Shown here: in pieces, positions 51,991-61,755 of the stretch
Position numbering within the stretch: the stretch's first letter is position 1
How the letters are laid out: every line of letters starts with the position of its first letter
Assembly: GCF_002263515.1 (NCBI RefSeq)
Contig: NZ_CP022752.1
Coordinates: 3,472,001 to 3,536,000, forward strand
Origin: Actinopolyspora erythraea
Lineage (GTDB): Bacteria; Actinomycetota; Actinomycetes; Mycobacteriales; Pseudonocardiaceae
Length of the DNA: 64,000 nt
Direction of reading: 5' to 3'
The notes under the pieces: model-generated
What the model saw: only the letters and a program-made list of their open reading frames with translations
Database searches by the model: none
What the model was told of the DNA's origin: nothing
Position numbers and translations under genes: made by a program

Positions 51991-52620
51991 GTGGACACTT
52001 CCATCGCGCGGGACCACTTCGAGCGGGCCTACCGGGACGGCGACCCACCGTGGGTGATCGGACAACCCCAACCCGCCGTGGTCGAGCTGGAACGACGGGG
52101 CTGGATCTCGGGGGCCGTGCTCGATCCCGGCTGCGGTGAGGGCGAGCACACCATCCTGCTCACCGAGCTGGGCTACGACGTACTCGGCGTGGACGGTTCA
52201 GAGACGGCCGTGGCACGAGCGCGCCGGAACGCGGCCGAACGCGGCGTGGCGGCGCGTTTCGCGGTGGCCGACGCGCTCGACCTCGGCTCCGAACCACGCT
52301 TCGACACCGTGGTGGACAGCGCGCTGCTGCACGTGTTCGGCGCCGAGGAGCGGCGTGCCTACACGCGCGCCCTGCACGCGGTGTGCGGACCGGGGGCGGT
52401 GGTGCACGTGCTCGCGCTCTCGGACGCCGAGGACGCGGGCGGGCCACGGCTGAGCGCCGAGCAGGTGCGGGACTCGTTCGGCGACGGCTGGAGCGTCGAG
52501 TCCCTGGAGCCCGACGTCTACCGCGGCATCGCGGGCGAGGAGTACGCCGCCCGGCTCGACGTCGCGGCTGACGAGGTGGTCGACACGGCCGCCTGGCTGG
52601 CACGGGTCCGCAGGCTCTGA
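51991..52620 (+). CDS. Class I SAM-dependent methyltransferase (TPMT/TehB-like)
   Basis: The 209-residue protein starts MDTSIARDHFERAYRDGDPPWVIGQPQP, common in this subgroup. It has motif I VLDPGCGEGEHTILL, acidic motif II LGVDGSETAVARAR, and VADALDLG. Such enzymes methylate small thiols, tellurite or halides; the substrate is unknown. The GTG start has GAGGAG upstream. It is convergent with yebC across a terminator hairpin. Confidence 0.82.
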   Translation: MDTSIARDHFERAYRDGDPPWVIGQPQPAVVELERRGWISGAVLDPGCGEGEHTILLTELGYDVLGVDGSETAVARARRNAAERGVAARFAVADALDLGSEPRFDTVVDSALLHVFGAEERRAYTRALHAVCGPGAVVHVLALSDAEDAGGPRLSAEQVRDSFGDGWSVESLEPDVYRGIAGEEYAARLDVAADEVVDTAAWLARVRRL

Positions 52621-52691
52621 GCCTCCGGAAAGCCGGCGAAACCACCGGGCCACCCGGCCCGCCCCCGGGCTTCCCGGTGGTCGCGGTGACG

Positions 52692-52730
52692 CGCGGGGTT
52701 CGCGGTCCTCACCGGACCGGGAACCCCGCG
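52692..52730. terminator. Bidirectional terminator between methyltransferase and yebC
   Basis: CGCGGGGTTC (52692-52701) pairs with GAACCCCGCG (52721-52730), and inside it GGTCC pairs with GGACC, giving a long GC stem between convergent genes, four bases before the yebC stop. Confidence 0.75.
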
Positions 52731-52734
52731 TGGT

Positions 52735-53487
52735 TCACGCCGAGACCTGGGCCATGACCTCGTCGGAGACGTCGAAGTTCGAGTAGACGTTCTGCACGTC
52801 GTCGCAGTCCTCGAGCGAGTCGATCAGCTTGAAGACCTTGCGCGCGCCGTCACTGTCCAGCGGGACGTTGACCGACGGGAGGAAGCTCGGCTCGGCGGAG
52901 TCGTACTCGATCCCCTCGGCCTGCAACGCCTTGCGAACCGGGACGAGGTCGCTGGGTTCGCAGAGGATCTCGTAGTTCTCCCCGAGGTCCTCGATCTCCT
53001 CGGCACCCGCCTCCAGCACGGCACCGAGCACGTCCTCCTCGCTGAGCCCGTTCTTGGGCAGGATCACCACGCCGCGCCGGTTGAACAGGTAGGACACCGA
53101 ACCGGCGTCGGCCATCGAACCACCGTGTTTGTTCATGGTGGTGCGCACCTCGCCCGCTGCGCGGTTGCGGTTGTCGGTCAGGCACTCGATCAGCACGGCC
53201 ACCCCGTTGGGGGCGTAGCCCTCGTACATGACCGTCTGCCAGTCGGCACCGCCCGCTTCCTCACCGGCGCCGCGCTTGCGGGCGCGCTCGATGTTGTCCT
53301 GCGGCACCGAGGACTTGCGCGCCTTCTGCATGGCGTCGTACAGCGTGGGATTGGCCTCGGGGTCGCCCCCACCCGTGCGCGCGGCGACTTCGATGTTCTT
53401 GGTCAGCTTCGCGAAGAGCTTGCCGCGCTTGGCGTCGAGGGCGGCCTTCTTGTGCTTGGTCGTGGCCCACTTGGAGTGGCCGCTCAT
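52735..53487 (-). CDS. yebC: YebC/PmpR family DNA-binding protein
   Basis: The 250-residue protein starts [25 protein letters not shown], the invariant N-terminus of the YebC/PmpR/TACO1 family, which acts as a transcription regulator or translation helper. The middle carries [20 protein letters not shown]. The ATG at 53487 overlaps the pdxT stop and has GGAGGA upstream. pdxT-yebC-ruvCAB is a standard actinobacterial order, interrupted here by the DUF4262/methyltransferase insertion. Confidence 0.96.
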   Translation of the reverse strand: MSGHSKWATTKHKKAALDAKRGKLFAKLTKNIEVAARTGGGDPEANPTLYDAMQKARKSSVPQDNIERARKRGAGEEAGGADWQTVMYEGYAPNGVAVLIECLTDNRNRAAGEVRTTMNKHGGSMADAGSVSYLFNRRGVVILPKNGLSEEDVLGAVLEAGAEEIEDLGENYEILCEPSDLVPVRKALQAEGIEYDSAEPSFLPSVNVPLDSDGARKVFKLIDSLEDCDDVQNVYSNFDVSDEVMAQVSA

Positions 53488-54188
53488 GTGTCCTCCGTGG
53501 TATCTGGTCGCACCGGGCCGGTATGCCCGCTGTTCTCGTGGATCATCCTTACGAACAGCCGGTGCACGCGATCATCACCGTTGACCAACTCCGGATGGAA
53601 CGCCGTAGCGAGCACCGGCCCCTGTCGAACCGCGACGATGGTACCCGCGCCCGTCGTCTCGGCCTCCCCGTCCGCCGGGTCACCCGGCGAGGAGACGCTC
53701 GCCAGCACGGTGACGTCGGCGCCCGTCTTCTCGACGCGGGGAGCCCGGATGAACACGGCACGCAGCGCCGGTCCTTCGATTCCCTCGAAGGCGAGATCGG
53801 CCTCGAAGGAGTCCACCTGGCGCCCGAAGGCGTTGCGGCGGACCACCACGTCCAGCGCGCCCAGGGTCCGGACGCCGGGGCTGCCCCGGACCTCGGGGCG
53901 ATCGTCGAGCACGCTGTCTGCGAGCAGCACCATGCCCGCGCAGGATCCGTAGGCGGGCATGCCCTCCCGCAACCGCGCGCGGAGCGGCTCGAAGAGCTCG
54001 AAGGTGTCCAACAACCGCGTCATGGTGGTCGACTCGCCGCCCGGCAGCACCAGGGCGTCCACCTCGGCGAGCTCTTCCGGGCGGCGCACCGGGCAAGCGG
54101 TCACTCCGATGCGCCGCAACGCGGCGAGATGCTCGGCGACACCGCCCTGCAGGGCGAGCACGCCGACGACCGGTTGAGCTGGGTTCAC
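53484..54188 (-). CDS. pdxT: Pyridoxal 5'-phosphate synthase glutaminase subunit PdxT
   Basis: PdxT hydrolyses glutamine to supply ammonia to PdxS for PLP synthesis. The 234-residue protein has [24 protein letters not shown], the nucleophile-Cys motif [12 protein letters not shown] and the catalytic His/Glu in ATAFHPELV. The start is GTG 54188. Its partner pdxS lies about 3.6 kb away, separated by transport genes. The PLP made here is the cofactor needed by the cluster decarboxylase, but this is a general supply function. Confidence 0.95.
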   Translation of the reverse strand: MNPAQPVVGVLALQGGVAEHLAALRRIGVTACPVRRPEELAEVDALVLPGGESTTMTRLLDTFELFEPLRARLREGMPAYGSCAGMVLLADSVLDDRPEVRGSPGVRTLGALDVVVRRNAFGRQVDSFEADLAFEGIEGPALRAVFIRAPRVEKTGADVTVLASVSSPGDPADGEAETTGAGTIVAVRQGPVLATAFHPELVNGDDRVHRLFVRMIHENSGHTGPVRPDTTEDT

Positions 54189-54230
54189 ACCCCGATTGTC
54201 CTGCAGACGCGCGAGCGGGCAACGTCCGGG

Positions 54231-55664
54231 TCAGTCGCGTTCGGCGGGAGCCGAACGCTTGCCGACGACCAGCCAGCCCACCCACAGGGCGACGACCAGC
54301 AGCGGGATCGCGTAGAGCGACCAGCGGGCGGCGACGTCGGAGGAGAAGCCCGCCAGCACCAGCACGAGCGCGAGGAAGCCGAGCACGACCCAGTTGCTGT
54401 AGGGAGATCCGGGCATCCGGTAGGACGGCCGCCGGAGCACCCCGGCCTCGGCCAGCTTGCGCATCCGGAGCTGGCTGTAGAGCAGGCTGGCCCAGGTCGC
54501 GATCACACCGAGCGAGGAGATCGAGGTCGCGATCTCGAAGGCCTCGTCCGGCACGACGTAGTTCAGCAGCACTCCGAGCAGGAAGACCGCGGCGGTGAAC
54601 AGCACGGCCCCGTAGGGGGCGCGCTGGGCGTTCATCCGGGCGGTGAAGGCGGGGGCCTCACCGTTGCGGGACAGGGACCGCAGGATGCGTCCGGTGGAGT
54701 ACAGCCCCGAGTTGCAGCTCGACAGCGCGGCGGTGAGCACCACGAAGTTCATGATGTCGCCGGCCCAGGGAATGCCGATGCTGGAGAACACCGTGACGAA
54801 CGGGCTCTCGGAGCCGCTGTAGGCGGTCCAGGGCAGCACCATGCACAGCAGCAGCAGTGACCCCACGTAGAAGAACGCGATGCGCACGATGACGCTGTTG
54901 ATCGCCCGGGGCATCACCTTGGCGGGATTCTTCGTCTCGCCCGCCGCGATACCGGCCATCTCCATCGAGGCGTAGGCGAAGATCACCCCCTGCAGGCTCA
55001 TCAGCACCACCGGTATCCCCATGGGCAGGAAACCGCCGTTGTGGACCAGGTTGCCGACCCCCGCCGTGGTCTCCCCGACCTGGGCTCCGGTCAGCACGAG
55101 CCACACGCCGAGGACCAGGAAGCTGATGATGGCCAGCACCTTGATCACCGAGAACCAGAACTCCAGTTCCCCGAACAGCCGCACCGACAGCAGGTTGACC
55201 CCCAGCAGCACCAGCAGGGCCAGCAGGGCGGTGATCCACTGCGGGAACTCGGGGAACCACTTGCCCACGTAGATACCGGCCGCGGTGATCTCGGCGACTC
55301 CGCTGCCGACCCAGTTCACCCAGTACATCCAGCCCGAGGCGAAGCCCGCCCACGGTCCGATGAACTCGCGGGCGTACTCCACGAAGCTGCCGGACAGCGG
55401 CCGGTGGAGCACCAGCTCACCCAGGGCGCGCATCACGAAGAACACGGCGATGCCGCAGACCAGGTAGGACAGGATGATCCCCGGTCCCATCCGTTCGAGC
55501 AGACCACCCGCGCCGAGGAACAGGCCGACACCGATCGCGCCGCCCATGGCGATCATCTGGACCTGACGGTTGCCGAGTCCGGTGGCGTAGCCCTCGGCGT
55601 TCGAGTGTGCGGCGGAATCGCCGTCCGTGGTGGTGCCACCGGGCGGTTCGGGCGCGCTGACCAA
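54231..55664 (-). CDS. APC-family amino acid permease
   Basis: The 477-residue protein has about 12 membrane helices and the amino-acid transporter signature: RQVQMIAMGGAIGVGLFLGAG near the start, and PLSGSFVEYAREFIGPWAGFASGWMYWVNW. It resembles the GABA/asparagine/D-serine-alanine-glycine permease group; the exact substrate cannot be read. I chose TTG 55664 because GGGAGG lies seven bases upstream; upstream in-frame codons lack a ribosome-binding site. Confidence 0.88.
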   Translation of the reverse strand: MVSAPEPPGGTTTDGDSAAHSNAEGYATGLGNRQVQMIAMGGAIGVGLFLGAGGLLERMGPGIILSYLVCGIAVFFVMRALGELVLHRPLSGSFVEYAREFIGPWAGFASGWMYWVNWVGSGVAEITAAGIYVGKWFPEFPQWITALLALLVLLGVNLLSVRLFGELEFWFSVIKVLAIISFLVLGVWLVLTGAQVGETTAGVGNLVHNGGFLPMGIPVVLMSLQGVIFAYASMEMAGIAAGETKNPAKVMPRAINSVIVRIAFFYVGSLLLLCMVLPWTAYSGSESPFVTVFSSIGIPWAGDIMNFVVLTAALSSCNSGLYSTGRILRSLSRNGEAPAFTARMNAQRAPYGAVLFTAAVFLLGVLLNYVVPDEAFEIATSISSLGVIATWASLLYSQLRMRKLAEAGVLRRPSYRMPGSPYSNWVVLGFLALVLVLAGFSSDVAARWSLYAIPLLVVALWVGWLVVGKRSAPAERD

Positions 55665-55923
55665 GGTCTGCCTCCCAGTCGACACGGGCCGCGTGGTGGG
55701 GCCCGAGGTTGCACAACCGGGGACGGATCGCGTCCCCGAATCGGTCGGCAAAACCATAAACAACGCTAACGAACGACCCGAGTGCGGGTTAACGAACGCT
55801 TACATCGGTGACGTGTTATCGCCCGGCGGGGTCGCAGGCCAGGTAGGAGGGCCGCGAGCACTGCCCCGCCCCTCGCCCGGCGCGGTGTGAAAGACACCAC
55901 TTCGACTCCGGGAGCGCGGGCAC

Positions 55924-56226
55924 TCACAGCAGTGCGCGCAGCGCGGCCGTGAATCCGGCGGCGGCGATCACGACCACCACGAAGGGTGCCCCGCGCCACG
56001 CCAGGACACCGCCCACGAGCACTCCCGCCAGGCGCGGCCACCCGGCGAACGAACCCGACTCGTAGCAGGCACTGACGGCCACGAACGCGGCGAGCAGCGT
56101 CAGCGCGGCCGTCGACAGCAGTCGCCTGCCGTGTTCGGACACCCGGAACCTGTCGCGCAGCAGCGGTCCGGCGAGGCGCATCGCGTAGGTCCCCGCCGCC
56201 AGCGCGAGCACCAGTCCCAGCGTCAT
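55924..56226 (-). CDS. azlD: AzlD-family branched-chain amino acid exporter small subunit
   Basis: This 100-residue protein with three to four hydrophobic segments and the motif TYAMRLAGPLL belongs to the AzlD family, which works with AzlC to export branched-chain amino acids or analogues. The ATG overlaps the azlC stop (ATGA). The pair is controlled by, or at least divergent from, an XRE-cupin regulator. Confidence 0.85.
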   Translation of the reverse strand: MTLGLVLALAAGTYAMRLAGPLLRDRFRVSEHGRRLLSTAALTLLAAFVAVSACYESGSFAGWPRLAGVLVGGVLAWRGAPFVVVVIAAAGFTAALRALL

Positions 56227-56945
56227 ACCGCTCCTCCCTCTTCCGCCCCGGCTCGCCGCCGCTCGTTCGGCAGGGGCAGCGCCGCCACGGTTCCGAGCAG
56301 CGCGACCAGCACCGCTAGGCCCTGGTCGAGCAACGGAACGGTGAGTACGGCGAGCAGGCAGCCGAGCAGCACGGCACGCAGCACCGAACGGTCGCGCAGC
56401 GCGGGCAGCACGAGGGTCAACAACCCGGCGGGCAGGGCCGCGTCGAGACCGAACAGGTGGGGATCACCGAGGCCGCGACCGAGCAGCCCGCCCAGCAGCA
56501 CCGAGGGAGCCCAGACGCAGTAGAGCGTCACTCCAGCCACCCAGTAGGCACGTCGTTGTCGCCGGGGATCGGACTCGGCCAGCGCGAAGGCCACCGCCTC
56601 GTCGACCAGCAGGTGGCTCCCGAACAGCTTGCGCCCGATCCCCTCCCCCAGGGCGTCGCCGAGTGCCAGCCCGTAGGGCAGGTGCCGCGCGTTGAGCAGC
56701 CAGCCGCCCAGCAGCGCGGTCACCGGCGCGGCGCCCGCCGTGGTCAACCCCACGACGAGGAACTCCGAACCCCCCGCGAACACGAGCGCCGCCATCACCG
56801 TGACCAGCCACAGCGGTACGCCGCTGGAGACCGCGATGGCCCCGAGCGAGGCCCCGATCACGGCGAGCGCGAGCGCCATGGAGGCCACGGCGGGCAGCAA
56901 CCGGGCCGTGTCGGAGCCACGATCCGTTCTGTTTGGCGAACCCAT
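56223..56945 (-). CDS. azlC: AzlC-family branched-chain amino acid exporter large subunit
   Basis: The 240-residue membrane protein has FAGGSEFLVVGLTTAGAAPVTALLGGWLLNARHLPYGLALG and HLLVDEAVAFALAE, characteristic of AzlC. With AzlD it forms a two-gene exporter for branched-chain amino acids. ATG 56945 is divergent from the XRE-cupin gene 57016, with a 70-bp shared control region. Confidence 0.9.
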   Translation of the reverse strand: MGSPNRTDRGSDTARLLPAVASMALALAVIGASLGAIAVSSGVPLWLVTVMAALVFAGGSEFLVVGLTTAGAAPVTALLGGWLLNARHLPYGLALGDALGEGIGRKLFGSHLLVDEAVAFALAESDPRRQRRAYWVAGVTLYCVWAPSVLLGGLLGRGLGDPHLFGLDAALPAGLLTLVLPALRDRSVLRAVLLGCLLAVLTVPLLDQGLAVLVALLGTVAALPLPNERRRAGAEEGGAV

Positions 56946-57015
56946 CGTTCGCTATACTGAACAAAATGAACTCGGTTCGTCAAACCGAACGATCGTGAGC
57001 ACAGCGGGAACGAGT
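56946..57015. promoter_or_regulatory. Divergent control region of azlCD and XRE-cupin gene
   Basis: TATACT at 56953-56958 is a -10-like hexamer for the regulator. Downstream, CGGTT and AACCG form a short inverted repeat near 56973-56987, followed by GAACGATCG. The spacer is only 70 bp, so a single regulator dimer could control both directions. The operator identity is a guess. Confidence 0.45.
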
Positions 57016-57576
57016 ATGCGGAGATCCGAGAGCGAGGCGATCGAGACGATCTCGATCGCGCTGCGCCACCACCGCGAACGCGCGGGCATCTCACTGTCCG
57101 AGCTGGCCAAACGCGCGGGGGTCGCCAAGTCGACGCTCTCGCAGCTGGAGTCGGGCGAGGGCAACCCGGGGGTGGAGACGCTGTGGGCGCTGGCCGTGGC
57201 GCTGAACGTGCCCTTCAGCAGGCTCGTGGAGCCGCCGACCCCCGACACGAGAGTGATCCGCGCCGGACAGGCCCCGCGGCTCCGGGCGGAGCACTCCGCC
57301 TTCGCGGCCGGGCTGCTGTCCTCCTCCCCAGCCGGGGCGAGCCGGGACATCTACGAGATAGCCCTGGAGGCCGACGAGAGCAGGGAGGCGGAACCGCACC
57401 AAGCCGGGACCGTCGAGCACCTGGTCGTCGTCTCGGGGCGGATGCGCAGCGGACCGACCGCCTCCCCCGTCGAGCTCGATCCGGGTGACTACACGACATT
57501 CTCCGGCGCGGTCCCCCACCTCTACCGCTCGGTGGGAGGCCCCGCCACAGCGGTACTGGTCATGGAGCACTCCTGA
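57016..57576 (+). CDS. XRE-family regulator with C-terminal cupin
   Basis: The 186-residue protein has an HTH (SLSELAKRAGVAKSTLSQLESGEGNPGVETLWALA, residues 26-60) followed by a cupin sensor domain (GTVEHLVVVSGRMRSG, LDPGDYTTFSGAVPHLYRSV). XRE-cupin proteins often sit next to azlCD and sense amino acids or their metabolites. ATG 57016 is preceded by a weak purine-rich stretch; in-frame GTG 56995 is an alternative start. Confidence 0.87.
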   Translation: MRRSESEAIETISIALRHHRERAGISLSELAKRAGVAKSTLSQLESGEGNPGVETLWALAVALNVPFSRLVEPPTPDTRVIRAGQAPRLRAEHSAFAAGLLSSSPAGASRDIYEIALEADESREAEPHQAGTVEHLVVVSGRMRSGPTASPVELDPGDYTTFSGAVPHLYRSVGGPATAVLVMEHS

Positions 57577-57816
57577 GCGAACTCCGGGAACACTCGCTCC
57601 GGGGACACCTCGGCGCCGGAACCCGGGCGTCGGACACGTGACGGCCGTGGCACCGGGGACCCGTCCGAGGCGCGCTCAACTCCCGGCACGGAGCGCCCCG
57701 GACCGGAGGCACCGGGACGGGCCGGGGCGGCACGAAGAACTCCGAAGCCCCGGCCCGCTCGCCGATCGCCCCGACGACGCTCGGCGCACCCGGCCCCGGA
57801 ACCGGCTCGGCGGGCT

Positions 57817-58737
57817 TCACCAGCCGCGTTGGGCGTAGTGCTGCTCCTCGGGAAGCTCGTCGACGTTGATGCCCACCATCGCCTCACCGAGCCCCCGCGA
57901 GACCTTGGCGACGACGTCGGGGTCGTCGTAGAAGGTGGTCGCCTTGACGATGGCCTCGGCGCGCCCGGCGGGGTCGCCCGACTTGAAGATCCCCGAGCCC
58001 ACGAACACGCCCTCGGCCCCCAGCCTGCGCATCATCACCGCGTCCGCCGGGGTGGCGATCCCGCCCGCGGTGAACAGCACCACCGGCAGCTCACCGGTCC
58101 TGGCGACCTCGCGCACGAGCTCCACCGGCACCCGCAGCTCCTTGGCCGCGGCGTACAGCTCGGTGCCGTCCAGCACCGACAGCCTGCGCATGTCCGCCCG
58201 GATCCGCCGCATGTGCCTGGTCGCCTCGACGACGTTGCCGGTACCGGCCTCCCCCTTGGAGCGGATCATCGCCGCTCCCTCCGAGATCCGGCGCAGCGCC
58301 TCGCCGAGGTTGGTGGCGCCGCACACGAACGGCACGGTGAAGGGCCACTTGTCGATGTGGTTGTCCTCGTCGGCCGGGGTGAGCACCTCGGACTCGTCGA
58401 CGTAGTCGACCCCGATCGACTGCAGCACCTCGGCCTCGACGAAGTGGCCGATGCGCGCCTTGGCCATGACCGGGATGGAGACCGAGCTCACGATGCCGTC
58501 GATCATCTCGGGGTCCGACATCCGCGCGACACCGCCCTGGGCGCGGATGTCTGCGGGCACGCGCTCCAGCGCCATCACCGCCACCGCCCCGGCGTCCTCG
58601 GCGATCTTCGCCTGTTCCGGCGTGACGACGTCCATGATCACGCCACCCTTGAGCATCTCCGCCATGCCACGTTTGACCCCGTCGGTCCCGGTGGCGGCAG
58701 CGGTGGCGGACAGGTCGGTGGCGTCGCCGTTGGTCAC
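57817..58737 (-). CDS. pdxS: Pyridoxal 5'-phosphate synthase subunit PdxS
   Basis: PdxS makes PLP from ribose 5-phosphate, glyceraldehyde 3-phosphate and ammonia. The 306-residue protein starts from GTG 58737 (VTNGDATD) and shows [43 protein letters not shown], catalytic lysine in [10 protein letters not shown], and [14 protein letters not shown]. Complete length and motifs. AAAGGA lies upstream of the start. It is divergent from the EF-G2-like gene. Confidence 0.96.
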   Translation of the reverse strand: MTNGDATDLSATAAATGTDGVKRGMAEMLKGGVIMDVVTPEQAKIAEDAGAVAVMALERVPADIRAQGGVARMSDPEMIDGIVSSVSIPVMAKARIGHFVEAEVLQSIGVDYVDESEVLTPADEDNHIDKWPFTVPFVCGATNLGEALRRISEGAAMIRSKGEAGTGNVVEATRHMRRIRADMRRLSVLDGTELYAAAKELRVPVELVREVARTGELPVVLFTAGGIATPADAVMMRRLGAEGVFVGSGIFKSGDPAGRAEAIVKATTFYDDPDVVAKVSRGLGEAMVGINVDELPEEQHYAQRGW

Positions 58738-59109
58738 GTTCGATCGATCCTTTCTCACGCGTCGCTCGCGGTGCGGACGCTTCGGGTGGTTCCCCGACCG
58801 ACGGGACGGGTCGGAACGCCCGGCACGCGACAGCGTCTCGGCCGGAGTCCCGGACACGCACCGGGGCCGGGGTGACGCCTCCGAGCCTAGGAACCGCCGC
58901 GGCATGGCGAACGGGCCACTGCGCGCCTTTCTCACCAGTCCACTTCGCCGAGCGCCCGCGTGGCGAGCGGGGCCGCGAGTGTCCCGGCACGGTGCCGGAA
59001 CCCGCTCGACACGCGGCGTGCGCACGGGTTCGACCTTGCACACCTCCCTCACCGGGTGTGTGATCGGTACCACAACCGAGTCCGGCGTGCGACGTGGCAG
59101 GGGGCAGCT
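58738..59109. promoter_or_regulatory. Divergent pdxS / EF-G2 spacer with inverted repeat
   Basis: This 372-bp spacer has no gene. CACACC and GGTGTG form an inverted repeat with 10-nt spacing at 59039-59060, 50 bp upstream of the EF-G2 start, a possible operator or small hairpin. Promoters for both genes should lie here. Confidence 0.4.
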
Positions 59110-61212
59110 ATGGGCAACAAGCGCACGGGGAACGGAACCGCTCAGCAGGCACCGGCACCGAGCGACCCCGCCGACATCCGCAACGTGGTGCTGGTGGGGC
59201 CGTCCGGTGCGGGCAAGACGACGCTGGTGGAGCGATTACTGGCGACCACCTCGACCATCAGCAGGCGGGGCTCGGTGACCGAGGGCACCACGGTCTGCGA
59301 CCACGAGACCGCCGCCGTGGAGCAGCAGCGCTCGGTCGGCATGGCGGTGGCCCCGCTCCGGCACCGGGAAACCAAGATCAACCTGATAGACACCCCCGGA
59401 TACGCCGACTTCGTCGGCGAGCTGCGCGCGGGCCTGCGCGCCGCCGACGCGGCCCTGTTCGTCGTCGCGGCCACCGAGGGCGTGGACTCGGCCACGCGGA
59501 CGACGTGGCACGAGTGCGCCAGGGTCGGCATGCCGAGGGCAGTGGTGATCTCCCGCATGGACCAGCCGCGGGCGGACACCACGGCCGCCATCGAGTCGTG
59601 CGTGGCCGCGTTCGGCAGCGGAGTGGTCCCGCTGTACCTGCCCCGCGACCACGGGGGCTCGCCCACCGAGCTGTTCGGGCTGCTCACCGGGAGCAGCTAC
59701 GACTACTCGCGGGGCAGCACACCGATCGTGCGCGCGGACAACCGACCGCTGGACGAGTCGACCAGGGCGGCCAGGGACAGGCTGCTGGAGGGGATCATCG
59801 CGGGCAGCGAGGACGAGACGCTGCTGGAGCGCTACCTGGCGGGCGAGAACATCGAGGAGGCCACGCTCCTCGGCGACCTCGAAGCGGCGGTGGCCCGCGG
59901 TGGGCTGCACCCGGTGATCCCGGTATCGGCCGAGACCGGGATCGGGATCACCGAACTGTTGGACGGCGTGGTGCGCGCCTTCCCCTCGCCGCTGGAGCGC
60001 ATGCCGCCGGAGTTCACCGACCCGCACAACGCCAACCCCCGCGAGCTGGGGTGCGACCCGAACGGTCCGCTGGCCGCCGAGGTCGTGCACACCTCCGTGG
60101 ACCCCTACGTGGGCCGGGTCTCGGTGCTGCGCGTGTTCTCCGGAACGATGTGGCCCGACCGCCCCGCACACGTGTCCGGCCACGGCATGGCGAACCGGGG
60201 GCGTCCCGACCACGACGCGGCCGAACGGATCGGCCACGTGCACAGCCCGCTGGGGGCCGGGTTGCGCGAGGTGCCGCACTGCGTGGCCGGTGACCTGTGC
60301 GCGCTGACCAAGCTGGTCTCCGCCGAGACCGGCGACACGGTGTCGGACCCCCGGGACCCGCTGCTGCTGCAGCCGTGGGACATGCCCGACCCGCTGCTGC
60401 CGATGGCGGTCACCGGCCACGGCGACGACGACGCGCTGTCCCGGAACCTCAACCGGCTGCTCGCCGCCGACCCGACCATACGGCTGGACCGCTCCACCGA
60501 GACGCACCAGATGGTGCTGTGGTGCATGGGCGAGGCGCACGCCGAGGTCGTCCTGCGACGGCTGCGGGAGAGCGGGGTGGACGTGGACACCGAACCGGTC
60601 CGCGTGGCCTTCCGCCAGACCTTCCAGGGGCCGGCGAAGGGGTACGGCAGGCACGTCAAGCAGTCGGGCGGGCACGGGCAGTACGCCGTCTGCGACATCG
60701 AGGTGGAGCCGCTGCCGCGCGGAGCCGGGTTCGAGTTCGTCGACCGGATCGTCGGGGGCGCCGTCCCGAAGCAGTTCGTCGGCAGCGTCGAGAAGGGGAT
60801 CCGGGCGCAGCTGGAGCGGGGGATCGAACCGGAGTGCCCCGTGGTGGACGTACGCGTGACGCTGGTGGACGGCAAGACGCACAGCGTGGACTCCTCGGAC
60901 GCGGCCTTCCAGGCGGCCGGGGCCCTGGCCCTGAAGTCCGCGGCCGAGCGGGCCGGGCTGCTCACCCTGGAGCCGGTGGACGAGGTGGAGGTGCGCATCC
61001 CGGACGACCACCTCGGGGCGGTGCTCGGGGACTTGTCCAGCCGCAGGGGCAAGGTGCTCGGCACCGAGCCGGCCGACACCGGCTGGACGGTGGTGCGGGC
61101 CCACGTCCCCACCACGGAACTGACGCGCTACGCGGTCAACGTGCGCTCGCTGAGCTCCGGCAGCGCCAGCTTCAGCCGCAGCTTCGCGGGCTACGAGCCG
61201 CTGCCGTGGTGA
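59110..61212 (+). CDS. Elongation factor G-like protein EF-G2
   Basis: The 700-residue protein has the domain layout of EF-G. The P-loop is [16 protein letters not shown], the G3 motif is [20 protein letters not shown], and the C-terminal domains include [19 protein letters not shown] and the domain V stretch [23 protein letters not shown]. Switch I reads QRSVGMAV rather than the RGITI of true EF-G, and G4 is SRMD. These features mark the actinobacterial EF-G2 group; the Mycobacterium smegmatis EF-G2 is reported to bind GTP without ribosome-dependent hydrolysis. ATG 59110 has AGGGGG upstream. Confidence 0.9.
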   Translation: MGNKRTGNGTAQQAPAPSDPADIRNVVLVGPSGAGKTTLVERLLATTSTISRRGSVTEGTTVCDHETAAVEQQRSVGMAVAPLRHRETKINLIDTPGYADFVGELRAGLRAADAALFVVAATEGVDSATRTTWHECARVGMPRAVVISRMDQPRADTTAAIESCVAAFGSGVVPLYLPRDHGGSPTELFGLLTGSSYDYSRGSTPIVRADNRPLDESTRAARDRLLEGIIAGSEDETLLERYLAGENIEEATLLGDLEAAVARGGLHPVIPVSAETGIGITELLDGVVRAFPSPLERMPPEFTDPHNANPRELGCDPNGPLAAEVVHTSVDPYVGRVSVLRVFSGTMWPDRPAHVSGHGMANRGRPDHDAAERIGHVHSPLGAGLREVPHCVAGDLCALTKLVSAETGDTVSDPRDPLLLQPWDMPDPLLPMAVTGHGDDDALSRNLNRLLAADPTIRLDRSTETHQMVLWCMGEAHAEVVLRRLRESGVDVDTEPVRVAFRQTFQGPAKGYGRHVKQSGGHGQYAVCDIEVEPLPRGAGFEFVDRIVGGAVPKQFVGSVEKGIRAQLERGIEPECPVVDVRVTLVDGKTHSVDSSDAAFQAAGALALKSAAERAGLLTLEPVDEVEVRIPDDHLGAVLGDLSSRRGKVLGTEPADTGWTVVRAHVPTTELTRYAVNVRSLSSGSASFSRSFAGYEPLPW

Positions 61213-61233
61213 GCCCTCCTTCCTGGTGCGGTT

Positions 61234-61257
61234 CACTTCCGGTCGGTCCGGAAGGTG
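61234..61257 (+). terminator. Putative terminator after EF-G2 gene
   Basis: CACTTCCGG (from 61234) and CCGGAAGGTG (to 61257) pair with one bulged base around a short loop, 20 nt beyond the stop codon. Confidence 0.5.
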
Positions 61258-61395
61258 CGGCGGTATTCGGTGGAAATCACCCCGGTCCTGATTGGCCGAC
61301 CATACGGCGTTCAGCCGCCGCGGGACCTCGGCCAACAGCTCGTTGAGCGGTCCGAGGTCGTAGCTCGGCACGACAGCGGACGACGGCGCCTTGAC

Positions 61396-61634
61396 AGGAG
61401 GGGATCAGGTGGGGTTTCGGTCCGGTTTTGCGGTCGCCGGGGCTCGACCCGGTGTTCGTCCCCTTTCGCTCACTCGTGGGACGAATCCATGATCGCTCGC
61501 GACCGGTCGATCTCGTCGGCAGCGTACAGCTCGGTCAACAGCACTTCGTGGAGCTGGGCAACGAAGCCAGCCTCCTGCCAGTCCCGTAACGGCTCGTCCC
61601 GCTCCCACCACGCATCCGAGATGATCCATGACGC
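61396..61634 (-). pseudogene. Decayed IS5-type transposase fragment
   Basis: On the minus strand, SWIISDAWWERDEPL resembles the start of actinobacterial IS5-like transposases. It is joined directly to LRDWQEAGFVAQLHEVLLTE and RSRAIMDSSH, which in intact enzymes lies about 60 residues later. After SSHE the frame is lost, and KGTNTGSSPGDRKTGPKPHLI continues one frame over. The DDE domain is missing. An internal deletion, a frameshift and a 3' truncation make it a relic. Confidence 0.6.
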
Positions 61635-61637
61635 GCC

Positions 61638-61695
61638 CCCAGCAAGATCACCCCAGCACAGAGCCCAGCAAGATCATCCCAACACGGAGCCCAGC
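61638..61695. repeat. 26-bp tandem repeat, 2.2 copies
   Basis: Units at 61638-61663 and 61664-61689 match at 23 of 26 positions, each starting CCCAGCAAGATCA and ending GAG; CCCAGC at 61690-61695 starts a third. It abuts the transposase relic and may be a scar of element turnover. Confidence 0.65.
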
Positions 61696-61755
61696 GATGT
61701 GTCAGCGCCTCTCAGCGAAGCACTGCCAGAAACTTTCGGGAAACCGCGTTCGGGA

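Noticed and set aside
61213..61395. C-terminal continuation of the transposase relic (frame reading SYDLGPLNELLAEVPRRLNA)
   Set aside because: It does not resemble the DDE domain that should follow, so I did not extend the pseudogene into it.
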